From Gemmatimonadota bacterium (GTDB lineage: Bacteria > Latescibacterota > UBA2968 > UBA8231), in assembly GCA_018673255.1 (NCBI GenBank), contig JABHDC010000254.1:1-64000 (forward strand): DNA of 64,000 nt, written 5' to 3'. The position numbers were made by a program, and so were the translations under genes. The notes beneath the pieces are model-generated. The model was not told where the DNA came from and did no database searches. It worked only from the letters and a program-made list of their open reading frames with translations. Shown piece after piece: positions 27,763 to 36,217 of the stretch. Position 1 is the first letter of the stretch, and every line of letters begins with the position of its first letter.

Positions 27763-29271
27763 TCATCCCGCGTCCGGCATCCACCACAGCTGGTCCCAGC
27801 GATTGCCCCCGGTGTTCACCTGTGGGGCGCCCTCAGTGCTGCGACCCTCTTCTACGTACTTGGTCAGCAGATTCTGGAGGCGTTCCACGACATCGGGGTG
27901 CTGGTCCTGGACATTCGTGCCCTCGCCGATGTCTGCCTCCAGGTCGTAGAGCTGGATCGGTGGCATGTCTTCTGTTTCCTCGCCCGGCCTGGGCGGACTC
28001 CAGCCACCTGATCCGGGGCACATCTCCAGTTTCCAGCGGCCAGCGCGAATGGAGAAGGAACCGTCGATGGAGTGATGGACGGTCGCTTCGCGCAAACCTG
28101 AGTCTGGACCTGGGCCTCGACCTGAGTCTGGCTCCTGGCCGCGCCAGATCGGCAGATTGCTGACGCTGTCCTCGCCGGCGTTGTCAGGCAGGGGATCACC
28201 GAGGATGTCGGCGCAGGTCGCAAGCAGATCCACGAGACAGACAGTCTGATCGCTCGTCGCCCCGGCGGCGATCTGTTCGGGCCAGCGGATGAGCAATGGA
28301 ATCCGGTGTCCGCCTTCGTAGATATCGGCCTTATGGCCTCGAAAGACGTAGCTGGGATGGTGTCCCACTGCGGCCAGTTCTTCGAAATCTGCCTGGGGTG
28401 AGCACCCGTTGTCGCTGGTGAAGACGAGGATCGTGTCGTCGGCGATGCCGTGCTCTTCGAGTTTGGCCATCACCTGACCCACCACGTCATCGACCATCAG
28501 GCAGAAGTCCCCATACTCATTCGTGCCCGAGGCGCCCTGGAATTCAGCACTCGGCAGGATTGGCGTGTGGGGCGCCGGCAGAGGGAAGTAGAGGAAGAAG
28601 GGTCTCTCCCCTTGAGCGTGGTCGTCGATGAAGCCAAGGGCCTCCTTCGTGAGATGGGGCAGCACGTCGGCGTGCTCGAAATCAGGAGAGATCGGTCCCT
28701 CGCGCCAGAACTGCTTGCCCTTCCGTTCCTCGATTCGACGATCAGGTGCTATGGTGGGGCGATCATTGTCGATGTAGATGTAGGGTGGAATGTCGAGAGA
28801 GGCGGCGATGCCAAAAAAGCGGTCGAATCCCACCGTCGTGGGGCCTGCCTCGATGGGCTTCGCAAGATCCAGGTCTTCCTCTTCCAGTTCACCTTCAGGT
28901 TCATCGTCGCTTGTTGCGCTCGTGCGACGCGCCCAATCCCAGCCCAGGTGCCATTTGCCGATGCAGCCGGTGGTGTAGTCGTGGTCGTGCAAGTAGGAGG
29001 CAACCGTCATTCGGTCAGGCTCGATCAGTGGAGGAGACCAGCTCCAGGCGACACCCTGCTTGAGCCACGACCGCCAATTGTAGCGCCCCGTCAGAATGCC
29101 GTAACGAGATGGCGTGCATACAGCAGACGTGGCATGGGCGTCGGTGAAACACATGCCACCTGCGGCCAGGGCATCGAGGTGTTTCGTCCTGATCTTCGAT
29201 GATGGATTCAGGCAGGATACATCGCCGTAGCCCATATCGTCGGCGAGGATGTAGATGATGTTCGGTTTCAT
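27763..29271 (-). CDS. Arylsulfatase-type sulfatase
   Basis: This 502-residue type I sulfatase begins PNIIYILADDMGYGDVS, with the two metal-binding Asp residues. The formylglycine site is C52 in SAVCTPSRYGILTGRYNWR, an exact canonical CxPSR motif. TIL VFTSDNGCSP-type sequence (ILVFTSDNGCSPQ) is the second metal site, and FFLYFPLPAPHTP the substrate-side histidine block. No signal peptide is visible, unlike most periplasmic arylsulfatases. AAGGAG lies 7 bases before ATG 29271. It is convergent with the CocE gene and divergent from the PhyH operon. Confidence 0.95.
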   Translation of the reverse strand: MKPNIIYILADDMGYGDVSCLNPSSKIRTKHLDALAAGGMCFTDAHATSAVCTPSRYGILTGRYNWRSWLKQGVAWSWSPPLIEPDRMTVASYLHDHDYTTGCIGKWHLGWDWARRTSATSDDEPEGELEEEDLDLAKPIEAGPTTVGFDRFFGIAASLDIPPYIYIDNDRPTIAPDRRIEERKGKQFWREGPISPDFEHADVLPHLTKEALGFIDDHAQGERPFFLYFPLPAPHTPILPSAEFQGASGTNEYGDFCLMVDDVVGQVMAKLEEHGIADDTILVFTSDNGCSPQADFEELAAVGHHPSYVFRGHKADIYEGGHRIPLLIRWPEQIAAGATSDQTVCLVDLLATCADILGDPLPDNAGEDSVSNLPIWRGQEPDSGRGPGPDSGLREATVHHSIDGSFSIRAGRWKLEMCPGSGGWSPPRPGEETEDMPPIQLYDLEADIGEGTNVQDQHPDVVERLQNLLTKYVEEGRSTEGAPQVNTGGNRWDQLWWMPDAG

Positions 29272-29430
29272 GGTCGATCTCCTTGTCGCCCAAGATGAGA
29301 CAGGCGAGTTGTGGGCTCAAGCTCAGCCTGGAATCGCCTAGTCGAATCGGCCGGTGTCAGGTCCTGCCGCCGTGTCCTATCTTGTCGTCCGGACACAGGA
29401 TAGACAATGACCCCACAACGCGAGTGATCG

Positions 29431-30240
29431 ATGAACAACACGCAGAAATATCTATTTGACCTGCAGGGCTATCTCGTCGTCGAGGATGTTCTGAGTGACG
29501 ACGAATGCGATCAGGCGATCGAGACGATCAAGCAGCGCATGAAGCCGATGGAGAAGACCCCGAACGGGTATCCGTCGAATGGTACCTGGCATTCGGCTGC
29601 AAATCTGTGGGAAGCGGGAGAGCCATTCCTCTCATTGATCGACCATCCGAAGGTGACTGACGTCCTCAGCGAGATCATCGCACCACAGCTGCGCTGCGAA
29701 AGCTGTTACAGTTTCGTCCGCTACAAGGATTGCCCCGTTTTCGAGATGCACGGTGGCAACCGGGGCGGACGCACGAATTTCCGCTACGATGCCCGCAATG
29801 GACAGATCTACACGGGATTGACTGTGATCTCATACAACCTGCAGGATGTGGCCCCGGAGGATGGAGGGTTCTCATGCATTCCAGGGTCACACAAGTCAGA
29901 TTTTCAATTGTCTGAAGAGGAGCGCGAGAAGTTGTTCGCCTTTGGCGGACCCCTCGTACGGACCATCCCCGCGCCGCGTGGCGCCGCGGTCATCTTCACA
30001 GAGACCCTGGCTCATGGTGCCGGCAGCTGGCAACGCGAGGATGAGCCGCGTTACGGGCTCTTCTACAAGTACAACGACCGGGCTGCCGTCTACCACGAGC
30101 AGGGCTCGAGGCGGCCGAGTGACCAGGCACTGGGCACGATGACAGAGGCGCAACGGTGCTACTTCAATACGGCGTGGCAGGCATTCGGGCCACGGTCGCG
30201 TCCTCGCAACGATGTGCCGGAGTTCGGCCCCGGTACGTGA
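29431..30240 (+). CDS. PhyH-like protein with HGG in place of HxD
   Basis: This 269-residue member of the phytanoyl-CoA dioxygenase group shows the beta-helix pattern, with GLTVISYNLQDV, EDGGFSCIPGSHKSDF and a distal His H195 (LAHGAG) plus R207. The place of the metal HxD/E motif is H107-G108-G109 (FEMHGGNRGG), so the acidic iron ligand is missing at that spot. Loss of the acid is known in Fe/2-oxoglutarate halogenases and also in inactive relatives; which applies here is unknown. It is a paralogue of the gene at 30695 (both start YLFDLQGY) and the first of six plus-strand genes ending with an SSS symporter. Confidence 0.82.
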   Translation: MNNTQKYLFDLQGYLVVEDVLSDDECDQAIETIKQRMKPMEKTPNGYPSNGTWHSAANLWEAGEPFLSLIDHPKVTDVLSEIIAPQLRCESCYSFVRYKDCPVFEMHGGNRGGRTNFRYDARNGQIYTGLTVISYNLQDVAPEDGGFSCIPGSHKSDFQLSEEEREKLFAFGGPLVRTIPAPRGAAVIFTETLAHGAGSWQREDEPRYGLFYKYNDRAAVYHEQGSRRPSDQALGTMTEAQRCYFNTAWQAFGPRSRPRNDVPEFGPGT

Positions 30241-30298
30241 TCGAGATGTCCGGCATCAGCGTGGTTTCTTAGGTTCCGCCGTAGCGGGAGAAATGGTC

Positions 30299-30679
30299 AT
30301 GTCAGAAGCACCAGCCCTACTGCCTGAAACAAAGACCGTCGCGATCTGGATGCTCACCGCCATCACGGTGGTGATTGCGGCCAAGGTGGTGACCGGTACG
30401 CTGCTGAACCAGAAGCGGAAAGAGATCTACAAGATCCGCGAGAAACTTTTCGGCGTGAAAGCGGAGCTTGACCATCATCACGAACGGGTGAAGGTGGCCA
30501 AAGATATGATTTCCTTCGCCGAGCGGCAGAAGGGTGAACTCACGCACCAGATAGAGATCACCAAGAGCGATCTGACCGCGCTGGAAGGGGAGGATGGTGA
30601 AGGCGAGGAGAAGCATGATCGCTCGGATCCGACGGTGCCGGCTCACATGCGATCACGGGCAGAAGGATTATTCGAATGA
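30299..30679 (+). CDS. Small membrane-anchored coiled-coil protein of unknown function
   Basis: This 126-residue protein has one transmembrane helix (about 14-36, AIWMLTAITVVIAAKVV) followed by a charged helical stretch (about 38-100) predicted to be coiled coil (KREIYKIREKLF-like heptads, ERVKVAKDMISFAERQ). An acidic, low-complexity tail follows. I do not recognise a family. ATG 30299 is preferred because GGGAG (30286-30290) is 8 bases upstream. It sits between two paralogous PhyH genes with gaps of 58 and 15 bases, so it is probably co-expressed and may tether or oligomerise something at the inner membrane. Confidence 0.7.
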   Translation: MSEAPALLPETKTVAIWMLTAITVVIAAKVVTGTLLNQKRKEIYKIREKLFGVKAELDHHHERVKVAKDMISFAERQKGELTHQIEITKSDLTALEGEDGEGEEKHDRSDPTVPAHMRSRAEGLFE

Positions 30680-30694
30680 TGCGAGACCACAGCC

Positions 30695-31525
30695 ATGGAT
30701 GAGACCCAGCTCTACCTGTTCGACCTGCAGGGCTACACCGTCATCGAAGGCGTGTTGGACGCCGATGAGATCGCTCACTGCAACGAAGCGATCGATCATC
30801 ATGCCGAGGACATCAAAGAGCGAGTCGGCGATCTGTCTCTGTCGAGTGATTCGTCCACACTGAAGGGCACAACAGGACGCGGCGATCTGGGTGGATTACT
30901 CGGCTGGGAACGGCCATGGTGTGAACCCTTCCGCCAGATGTTATGTCATCCCCGCCTCGTTCCGTATTTGAACACGATCCTTGGAAAGGGCTACCGCCTC
31001 GACCACAATGCGGGCCTGATCTCGATGCGCAAGGGTGCTGAGGGCCATCTCTTGCATGGATCTTCCGGACCTGATTTTGATCCGCATCAGTACTACATCT
31101 GGCAGAATGGCCGGATGCACAATGGCCTGACCGTCGTCGCCTGGCAGTTGACCGACGTCAATCCCGGAGACGGTGGCCTTGTCGTCATCCCCGGTAGTCA
31201 CAAGGGCAATGTGGCTTGCCCCCCATCGATCCGTAAGTGGGAGGCCCATCAGGACATCGTGAAACACGTGACGTGCAAGGCGGGAGATGTGGTCATCTTC
31301 ACCGAAGCGGTGACCCATGGCACGATTCCCTGGACAGCAGATCACGACAGGCGCTCGGTTCTGTTTCGCATGTCGCCAGGAAATCTGGCCTATGGTAGAG
31401 GCTACGATCCATGGCCAGCCGCCATGCTGCAAGACATGACCCAGGCGCAGGCAGCGGTGCTGGAGCCACCCTACCACACGAGGCTCAACCGACCGGTGCT
31501 CAGCGACGACGGTGAGGTCGGCTGA
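30695..31525 (+). CDS. PhyH-like protein with HGS in place of HxD
   Basis: This 276-residue protein resembles the gene at 29431 along its length: YLFDLQGYTVIEGVL, MHNGLTVVAWQLTDV, GDGGLVVIPGSHKGN. The candidate metal site is H121-G122-S123 (HLLHGSSGPDFDP), which again lacks the acid of HxD. The distal His is H208 (VTHGT) and the cofactor Arg is R219 or R220. The acid might be supplied by a nearby residue (D127 or D129), or the site could be halogenase-like or inactive. It lies 15 bases after the coiled-coil gene and upstream of the DapA-like gene. Confidence 0.82.
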   Translation: MDETQLYLFDLQGYTVIEGVLDADEIAHCNEAIDHHAEDIKERVGDLSLSSDSSTLKGTTGRGDLGGLLGWERPWCEPFRQMLCHPRLVPYLNTILGKGYRLDHNAGLISMRKGAEGHLLHGSSGPDFDPHQYYIWQNGRMHNGLTVVAWQLTDVNPGDGGLVVIPGSHKGNVACPPSIRKWEAHQDIVKHVTCKAGDVVIFTEAVTHGTIPWTADHDRRSVLFRMSPGNLAYGRGYDPWPAAMLQDMTQAQAAVLEPPYHTRLNRPVLSDDGEVG

Positions 31526-31559
31526 GTCGTGGCCAAGATCGGTGGAGTATCATGTACCC

Positions 31560-32486
31560 ATGGGCCGGCCTCCCGTGAGTGAAGGTGCGAATCTGCGGGG
31601 CGTCTTCCCCATCCTGGCGACTTGCTTCGGTGCCGATGGCGCGATCGACTACGGCAGCCAGGAACGGCTGATCGAGTTCTGTATCGAGGGTGGCGTCCAT
31701 GGTCTCGTGACGCTGGCCAATGCATCCGAGGGACACCTGATGTCGGATGTGGAGAAGCAGGAGCTGCTCAGCTTCGTCCTGCAGCGGGTCGAGGGTCGTG
31801 TTCCCGTCATCGTCACCGTCAATCACCCGTCCGCGCTCCACGCCGGTCAGGCGGCGGCCCACGCCGAAGGTGAGGGAGCCAGTGCGGTGATGGCTCTGCC
31901 GCCATTCTTCGGTCGGTGGCGCGCTGGCCCCGGTGAGATTGTCGCCCACTTCGGGGCCCTCGATGAGGCCGTGTCGATTCCCATCGTCCTGCAGGACCAC
32001 GCGCTGAGCGACATCCAGATGTCGACCGACTTCATCGTCGATCTGGCCAGGCGTTGCCAGCACCTGACGCACGTCAAACTCGAGTCCGGTAATATCATTC
32101 ACAAAGCCCGTAGCTTTGGTGAAGCGATCGGTGGGCCTCTGACGGGAGTCTTCGGTGGAAACAGCGGAATCTTCCTCCCCGAAGAGATGGAAGCCGGTTG
32201 CTGCGGCACCATGCCTGCCTGCTACATGCCTGATGTCTTCCGCAGAACCTGGGATCTGATTCAGGCCGGTCACGCCGATCAGGCGCTGGATTTCTTTGCG
32301 CCCTTCTCGCGATTGGCGGCCTATGAGAAGGAGGTCAGCAATCGATGCGTCTGGAAACGTCTGCTCGTCGAGCGCGGCGTGATCGCTTCGGATGCTGTCA
32401 GAGAGCCGACGCCTGGGTTCGCGACGGACTGGCAGAAAGGTCAGCTGCTTCGTGTGGCCCGGCATGCAGGTCTGTTCGATCTGTGA
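31560..32486 (+). CDS. DapA/N-acetylneuraminate-lyase-superfamily protein lacking the usual tyrosine
   Basis: This 308-residue TIM barrel begins LRGVFPILATCFGADGAIDY, typical of the dihydrodipicolinate synthase superfamily. The Schiff-base lysine is conserved in LTHVKLESGN. At the catalytic tyrosine block (YNxPxR in DapA) the protein has VLQDHALSD, so the usual Tyr and Arg are absent. The GTTGE carboxylate loop is changed to ANASEG. It probably acts on a substrate other than pyruvate condensation partners, for example a keto-acid aldolase or decarboxylase. ATG 31560 is used; GTG 31512 overlaps the previous gene. It lies between PhyH genes. Confidence 0.85.
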   Translation: MGRPPVSEGANLRGVFPILATCFGADGAIDYGSQERLIEFCIEGGVHGLVTLANASEGHLMSDVEKQELLSFVLQRVEGRVPVIVTVNHPSALHAGQAAAHAEGEGASAVMALPPFFGRWRAGPGEIVAHFGALDEAVSIPIVLQDHALSDIQMSTDFIVDLARRCQHLTHVKLESGNIIHKARSFGEAIGGPLTGVFGGNSGIFLPEEMEAGCCGTMPACYMPDVFRRTWDLIQAGHADQALDFFAPFSRLAAYEKEVSNRCVWKRLLVERGVIASDAVREPTPGFATDWQKGQLLRVARHAGLFDL

Positions 32487-32534
32487 TATACTTGCCGCCC
32501 TGTTGACCCAACCTCCCCGATCACCTGTCGCCTG

Positions 32535-33338
32535 ATGAGAGAGAAACCGATCGTGTTGCTGGATCAAATCACCGAAGAGCAGTGGCAGTCGTTTCAGGAG
32601 CAGGGATACGTCATCCTGGGACGGGCCGATATGGAACAGATCGGAGCGCTGCAGCAGCGCATCGACGATATCATGATGGGAACGGCGGCGATCGACTACG
32701 ACCAGGTCATGATGCAACTGGATCGGTCCGATGGTCCCGATTCCACACCCGGACCACAGTCACGCGGTCACAAAGGGGCGACCCTCGCCTATCGGAAGAT
32801 TCAGGATCTCGAACTCGATCCGCTGTTTCTTGAGTATCTGCAGAAGCCCCTGTACAGAGACATCTGCGCTCGTGCCTACGGCGAACAGAACGACGTGTCC
32901 TGCTTCCGGGCCATGTTCATGAACAAGCCCTCCGGTCTGGGCTCGTATCTGATCTGGCACCAGGATCGCTGGACGAATCTGGATCGGGATCCCTTGATCA
33001 CCGTCTGGACCGCTCTCGATCCGGCAACGAAAGAGAATGGCTGCGTGCAGGTCGTGCCCGGATCACACCGGGAACTGCTGAATCCCGAACATGGCTCCGG
33101 CTTCCTCACGGATGAGATGGCGACCCAGATGGCCAATCGCAGCGATACGACCTATCTGGAACTCGAGGCGGGTGAGGTCGTGCTGCTGCACAACTGGCTC
33201 CTGCATACGTCCGACATCAATCGTTCGCAACAGTCTCGTCGCGCCTTCAGTGTCTGCTACATGGAGGCGGCCACCGTCACCAATAACGATGCGACGTATC
33301 CCGTCATCTTTGGTGACGGCGCCTTGCCGCTGGCCTAG
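32535..33338 (+). CDS. Phytanoyl-CoA dioxygenase (PhyH) family oxygenase
   Basis: This 267-residue Fe(II)/2-oxoglutarate oxygenase has an intact metal site: H142-x-D144 (LIWHQDRWTN) and H224 (LLHTSDINRS), with R235/R236 for 2-oxoglutarate. VQVVPGSHRELL is the conserved beta-helix turn of the family. The family hydroxylates carbons of varied acids, including ectoine and phytanoyl-CoA. It differs from the two HGG/HGS paralogues in the same operon and is probably the active hydroxylase there. It starts 48 bases after the DapA-like gene and ends 17 bases before the symporter. Confidence 0.9.
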   Translation: MREKPIVLLDQITEEQWQSFQEQGYVILGRADMEQIGALQQRIDDIMMGTAAIDYDQVMMQLDRSDGPDSTPGPQSRGHKGATLAYRKIQDLELDPLFLEYLQKPLYRDICARAYGEQNDVSCFRAMFMNKPSGLGSYLIWHQDRWTNLDRDPLITVWTALDPATKENGCVQVVPGSHRELLNPEHGSGFLTDEMATQMANRSDTTYLELEAGEVVLLHNWLLHTSDINRSQQSRRAFSVCYMEAATVTNNDATYPVIFGDGALPLA

Positions 33339-33355
33339 GTCACTGGATCGAATCC

Positions 33356-35227
33356 ATGCTACAACATCTGGACACAGCCGATCTGATCATCATCGGCATC
33401 TACATACTCTTTGCCCTGTCGATGGGACCCCTGTTCTATCGATTGGCACGACGTTCGACGACCGATTTTTTCCTGTCAGGGCGCGATCTGCCGTGGTGGC
33501 TCTCCGGTACATCGATGGTGGCCACCACATTCTCGGCTGGTGTGCCCCTGCTGATCACCGGGTTCATCTGGACCAATGGTGTCTTCATGAACTGGTGGTG
33601 GTGGAGCTTCGCTCTGTCGAATGTTCTCACCGTCGTGTTTTTCGCACGACTCTGGCGCCGGGCAAAAGTCACCACGGACGTCGAGTTCTCTGAGCTTCGC
33701 TACGGTGGGCGCCCTGGTGCATGGCTGCGTGGTTTTCGCGCACTCTACTTCGGCGGCATCGTCAACACCTTCATCATGGCATGGCTGACCTTCGGTGCCT
33801 ATGGCATTGCAGCCGTTCTGCTGGGTCTGGACCCTGGCGTGCGTGATCACACCGAGGTGTGGCTCGTCCTCATCGTGCTGATCGGCCTCGTCGCTGTCTA
33901 TTCGTCCATGGCGGGCCTGTGGGGTGTGGTCACGACGGACTTTGTCCAGTTCGGCATCGCCATTGCGGCCTCGCTCTACCTGGCGATCACCGTCGTGGGT
34001 GAGGTGGGTGGACTGGCAGCAATGCGTGAGCAGGTCGTGCTGCTGCATCCATTGAAAGAAGGGGTCCTCGATTTCTTTCCCACGCCAGGGCTAATCGATA
34101 TCCCCTGGATCATGCTGGTGAGTTTCTTCCTCGCCCAGTGGTGGTGCAGCTACTATCCGGCATCCGAACCGGGTGGCGGCGCCTATGTGGCCCAGCGCAT
34201 GCTTGCCACAAGGACGGAGAAGCAGGCACAGTTGGCGACACTGTGGTTCTCGGTCGCCCACTACGCACTGCGGCCATGGCCGTGGATCGTCGTGGCCCTG
34301 TGCACAGTCATCCTGTATCCCCAGCATATCGGCTCCACAGCGGAGAATGCCCGGCAGATACAGGAACTGACCTACATCAACACCGTCATCGATTACATGC
34401 CATCCGGATGGCGGGGCGTGATGGTTGCCTTCCTCTGTGCAGCATTCATGTCAACGGTCGATACACACCTGAACTGGGGTGCCAGCTACCTGGTTCGCGA
34501 CTTCTATGCCCGTTTCTGGCGTCCCGGCCAGAGTGAGGCACACTACGTGGTGGCCTCCCGCTTCGTCATGGTGATGACGGCGGTGGCGGCGGCCCTGGTG
34601 GCGATGTTCCTGATCGAGAGCATCGGCGATGCCAACCGGATCCTTGTGGGGTGGATGGCGGGCATCGGTCTTGTCTTCGCTCTGCGCTTCTATTGGTGGC
34701 GGGTCAATGCCTGGTCCGAGATCAGCGCCATGGTCAGTGCCGTGGGTGTGAATGGCGTGTTGCAACTGTGGGTTGCTGATCAGGCATGGCTGGCAGAGGC
34801 GGTGCCCAATGCGTCTGATCGGTCCGCCGTCCTGCTCATGATGGGGGCGGCCGTCGTCAATGTCATCTGGATCACGGTGACCCTGAATACGAGTCCTGAG
34901 TCGGCGGAAACACTGGAGAGGTTCTACCGGCGGGTGCGGCCACCGGGTGGCAGCTGGAAGCAGATTGCAGCCCAGAGTGGTGTGCCCCACGAACCTTTCG
35001 ATCCGAAGGATCTGCTCGCCTTCGCGGGAGGGATCATGCTGATCTGGGGGGCGATTTATGCCATCGGACAGCTGATTCTTGGGTCGCCGACGAGTTCGGC
35101 CATCGGCTTTGGTGTCACGGCGCTGGGTGGCTGGCTGACGTGGCAGTTCCTCATCAAGAAGGCCGACCGCGCCGACTTGATGGAGGGTGAGAGCGACGCC
35201 CATTCTGTTGAAGCAGAGCCATCCTGA
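33356..35227 (+). CDS. Sodium:solute symporter (SSS) family transporter
   Basis: This 623-residue inner-membrane protein has about 13-14 hydrophobic segments. The first is LIIIGIYILFALSMGPLFY, and the family hallmark FFLSGRDLPWWLSGTSMVATTFSAG covers TM1-TM2. The long inter-helix section with FMSTVDTHLNWGASYLVRDFY is typical of SSS transporters such as SGLT-type and solute/proline carriers. It couples Na+ to uptake of a small organic solute. As the last gene after three PhyH genes and a DapA-like gene, it likely imports the substrate of that pathway. The substrate cannot be read from the sequence. Confidence 0.93.
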   Translation: MLQHLDTADLIIIGIYILFALSMGPLFYRLARRSTTDFFLSGRDLPWWLSGTSMVATTFSAGVPLLITGFIWTNGVFMNWWWWSFALSNVLTVVFFARLWRRAKVTTDVEFSELRYGGRPGAWLRGFRALYFGGIVNTFIMAWLTFGAYGIAAVLLGLDPGVRDHTEVWLVLIVLIGLVAVYSSMAGLWGVVTTDFVQFGIAIAASLYLAITVVGEVGGLAAMREQVVLLHPLKEGVLDFFPTPGLIDIPWIMLVSFFLAQWWCSYYPASEPGGGAYVAQRMLATRTEKQAQLATLWFSVAHYALRPWPWIVVALCTVILYPQHIGSTAENARQIQELTYINTVIDYMPSGWRGVMVAFLCAAFMSTVDTHLNWGASYLVRDFYARFWRPGQSEAHYVVASRFVMVMTAVAAALVAMFLIESIGDANRILVGWMAGIGLVFALRFYWWRVNAWSEISAMVSAVGVNGVLQLWVADQAWLAEAVPNASDRSAVLLMMGAAVVNVIWITVTLNTSPESAETLERFYRRVRPPGGSWKQIAAQSGVPHEPFDPKDLLAFAGGIMLIWGAIYAIGQLILGSPTSSAIGFGVTALGGWLTWQFLIKKADRADLMEGESDAHSVEAEPS

Positions 35228-35237
35228 GCGAGGCTGC

Positions 35238-35264
35238 CCTGAAGAATCAGGCCGACGCTTCAGG
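35238..35264. terminator. Hairpin between convergent symporter and PhyH genes
   Basis: CCTGAAG (35238-35244) pairs with CTTCAGG (35258-35264). It sits in the 74-base gap between two gene ends that face each other, but there is no T-run on either side, so termination is only plausible. Confidence 0.35.
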
Positions 35265-35301
35265 CCGGTACTTCAAGTCCGACGTGGAACACGACTGAGA
35301 G

Positions 35302-36036
35302 TCAGATTGCCCAGTACTTCCACAGGTTGGCTGGCGTGTCGTATTTCATCTCTTCGCGATCGAAGCGATTCCACCGGGAGAAGACGGCCTGCCGTGGTCG
35401 GGATCCCACATTCATCGATCCGGTGTGACACAGGAAACTGTGCCAGAGAATCGTGTCGCCCGCTTTGGCGGTGAACTCCACCGGGCCTGATGGCGACCGA
35501 TCACAGAACAGGCCCCAGCTGCGATCATCCCAGTCATTTCGCTGCACGAAGCTGCCATCGAGCTGATCCGGGTTTTCCTGGAAGAAGTCGTGCACGCCGA
35601 GGTGGCTCTTGGGCCAGTAGACGAAGCTGCCGCCACCGGCTTCGACATCCTCCAGATACGTGGTGGCGGCGAGCATGAAGCCACCACTCCACCCACCCGG
35701 TCCGTATCCATCGATGTGACCGTGGGCTGGTATCTGCCAGGGCGTCCCTTCGGGCTTGGGCCACTGCACCAGCATCGAACCACCTCCGCCACTGAAGAGT
35801 CCGCCGCCCAGCTGATCGACGATGGACTGCATCTGAGGCAGATCGCTCAGTCGCGGATCCACGGCAAAATCACCGATGACATAGTTGTCCGGCCAGGTCG
35901 AGGCATCCTGCGAATCGGCCCCGATGTGCGCCCAGAATTGCTCCCCCCACCGGGAGATCTGTTCCGGATCCACGAAGCCGGGAAGAACGAGGTAGGCGTT
36001 GTCCTTGAAGGACTGAATCTGCTCTGCGGTCAGCAC
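35302..36036 (-). CDS. Phytanoyl-CoA dioxygenase (PhyH) family oxygenase
   Basis: This 244-residue oxygenase has a complete iron site: H107-x-D109 (PAHGHIDGYGPGG) and H204 (FLCHTGSMN), and the cofactor Arg in GSRPRQAVFSRW. It starts at GTG 36036 with GAGGAAG upstream. Glycine-rich GGGLFSGGGGSM (about 77-88) lies just before the metal site and probably shapes the substrate lid. It stands alone on the minus strand, convergent with the symporter. It is the fourth PhyH gene in 7 kb and not a close copy of the others. Confidence 0.88.
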   Translation of the reverse strand: MLTAEQIQSFKDNAYLVLPGFVDPEQISRWGEQFWAHIGADSQDASTWPDNYVIGDFAVDPRLSDLPQMQSIVDQLGGGLFSGGGGSMLVQWPKPEGTPWQIPAHGHIDGYGPGGWSGGFMLAATTYLEDVEAGGGSFVYWPKSHLGVHDFFQENPDQLDGSFVQRNDWDDRSWGLFCDRSPSGPVEFTAKAGDTILWHSFLCHTGSMNVGSRPRQAVFSRWNRFDREEMKYDTPANLWKYWAI

Positions 36037-36154
36037 GAATCTTCCTCGGGTCTCTACGTCAGAACAGCCGCGCTGGACGGATCCGGCTCGGCTGGTTTCT
36101 GATCATTGGCTGGCGGAAGATAGGTTCGGCAGTCGATGCGGTCGACCGCGAAGA

Positions 36155-36187
36155 TTCACCACGGGCGAGCGGGTTGCCCGTGGTGAA
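36155..36187 (-). terminator. Strong hairpin downstream of the helicase gene
   Basis: A perfect 12-base inverted repeat, TTCACCACGGGC (36155-36166) with GCCCGTGGTGAA (36176-36187), has a 9-base loop. It lies 31 bases past the helicase stop. The downstream side on the minus strand reads TCTTCGCGG, a weak T-run, so it is a good 3'-end stem even if termination is partial. Confidence 0.6.
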
Positions 36188-36217
36188 TACAGCAATACGG
36201 ATGGGTCTGGTGGTTAC

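Noticed and set aside
31500..32717. A 405-codon open frame on the minus strand
   Set aside because: It mirrors the DapA-like and PhyH genes, which have conserved family motifs on the plus strand. Its own product has no recognisable domain.
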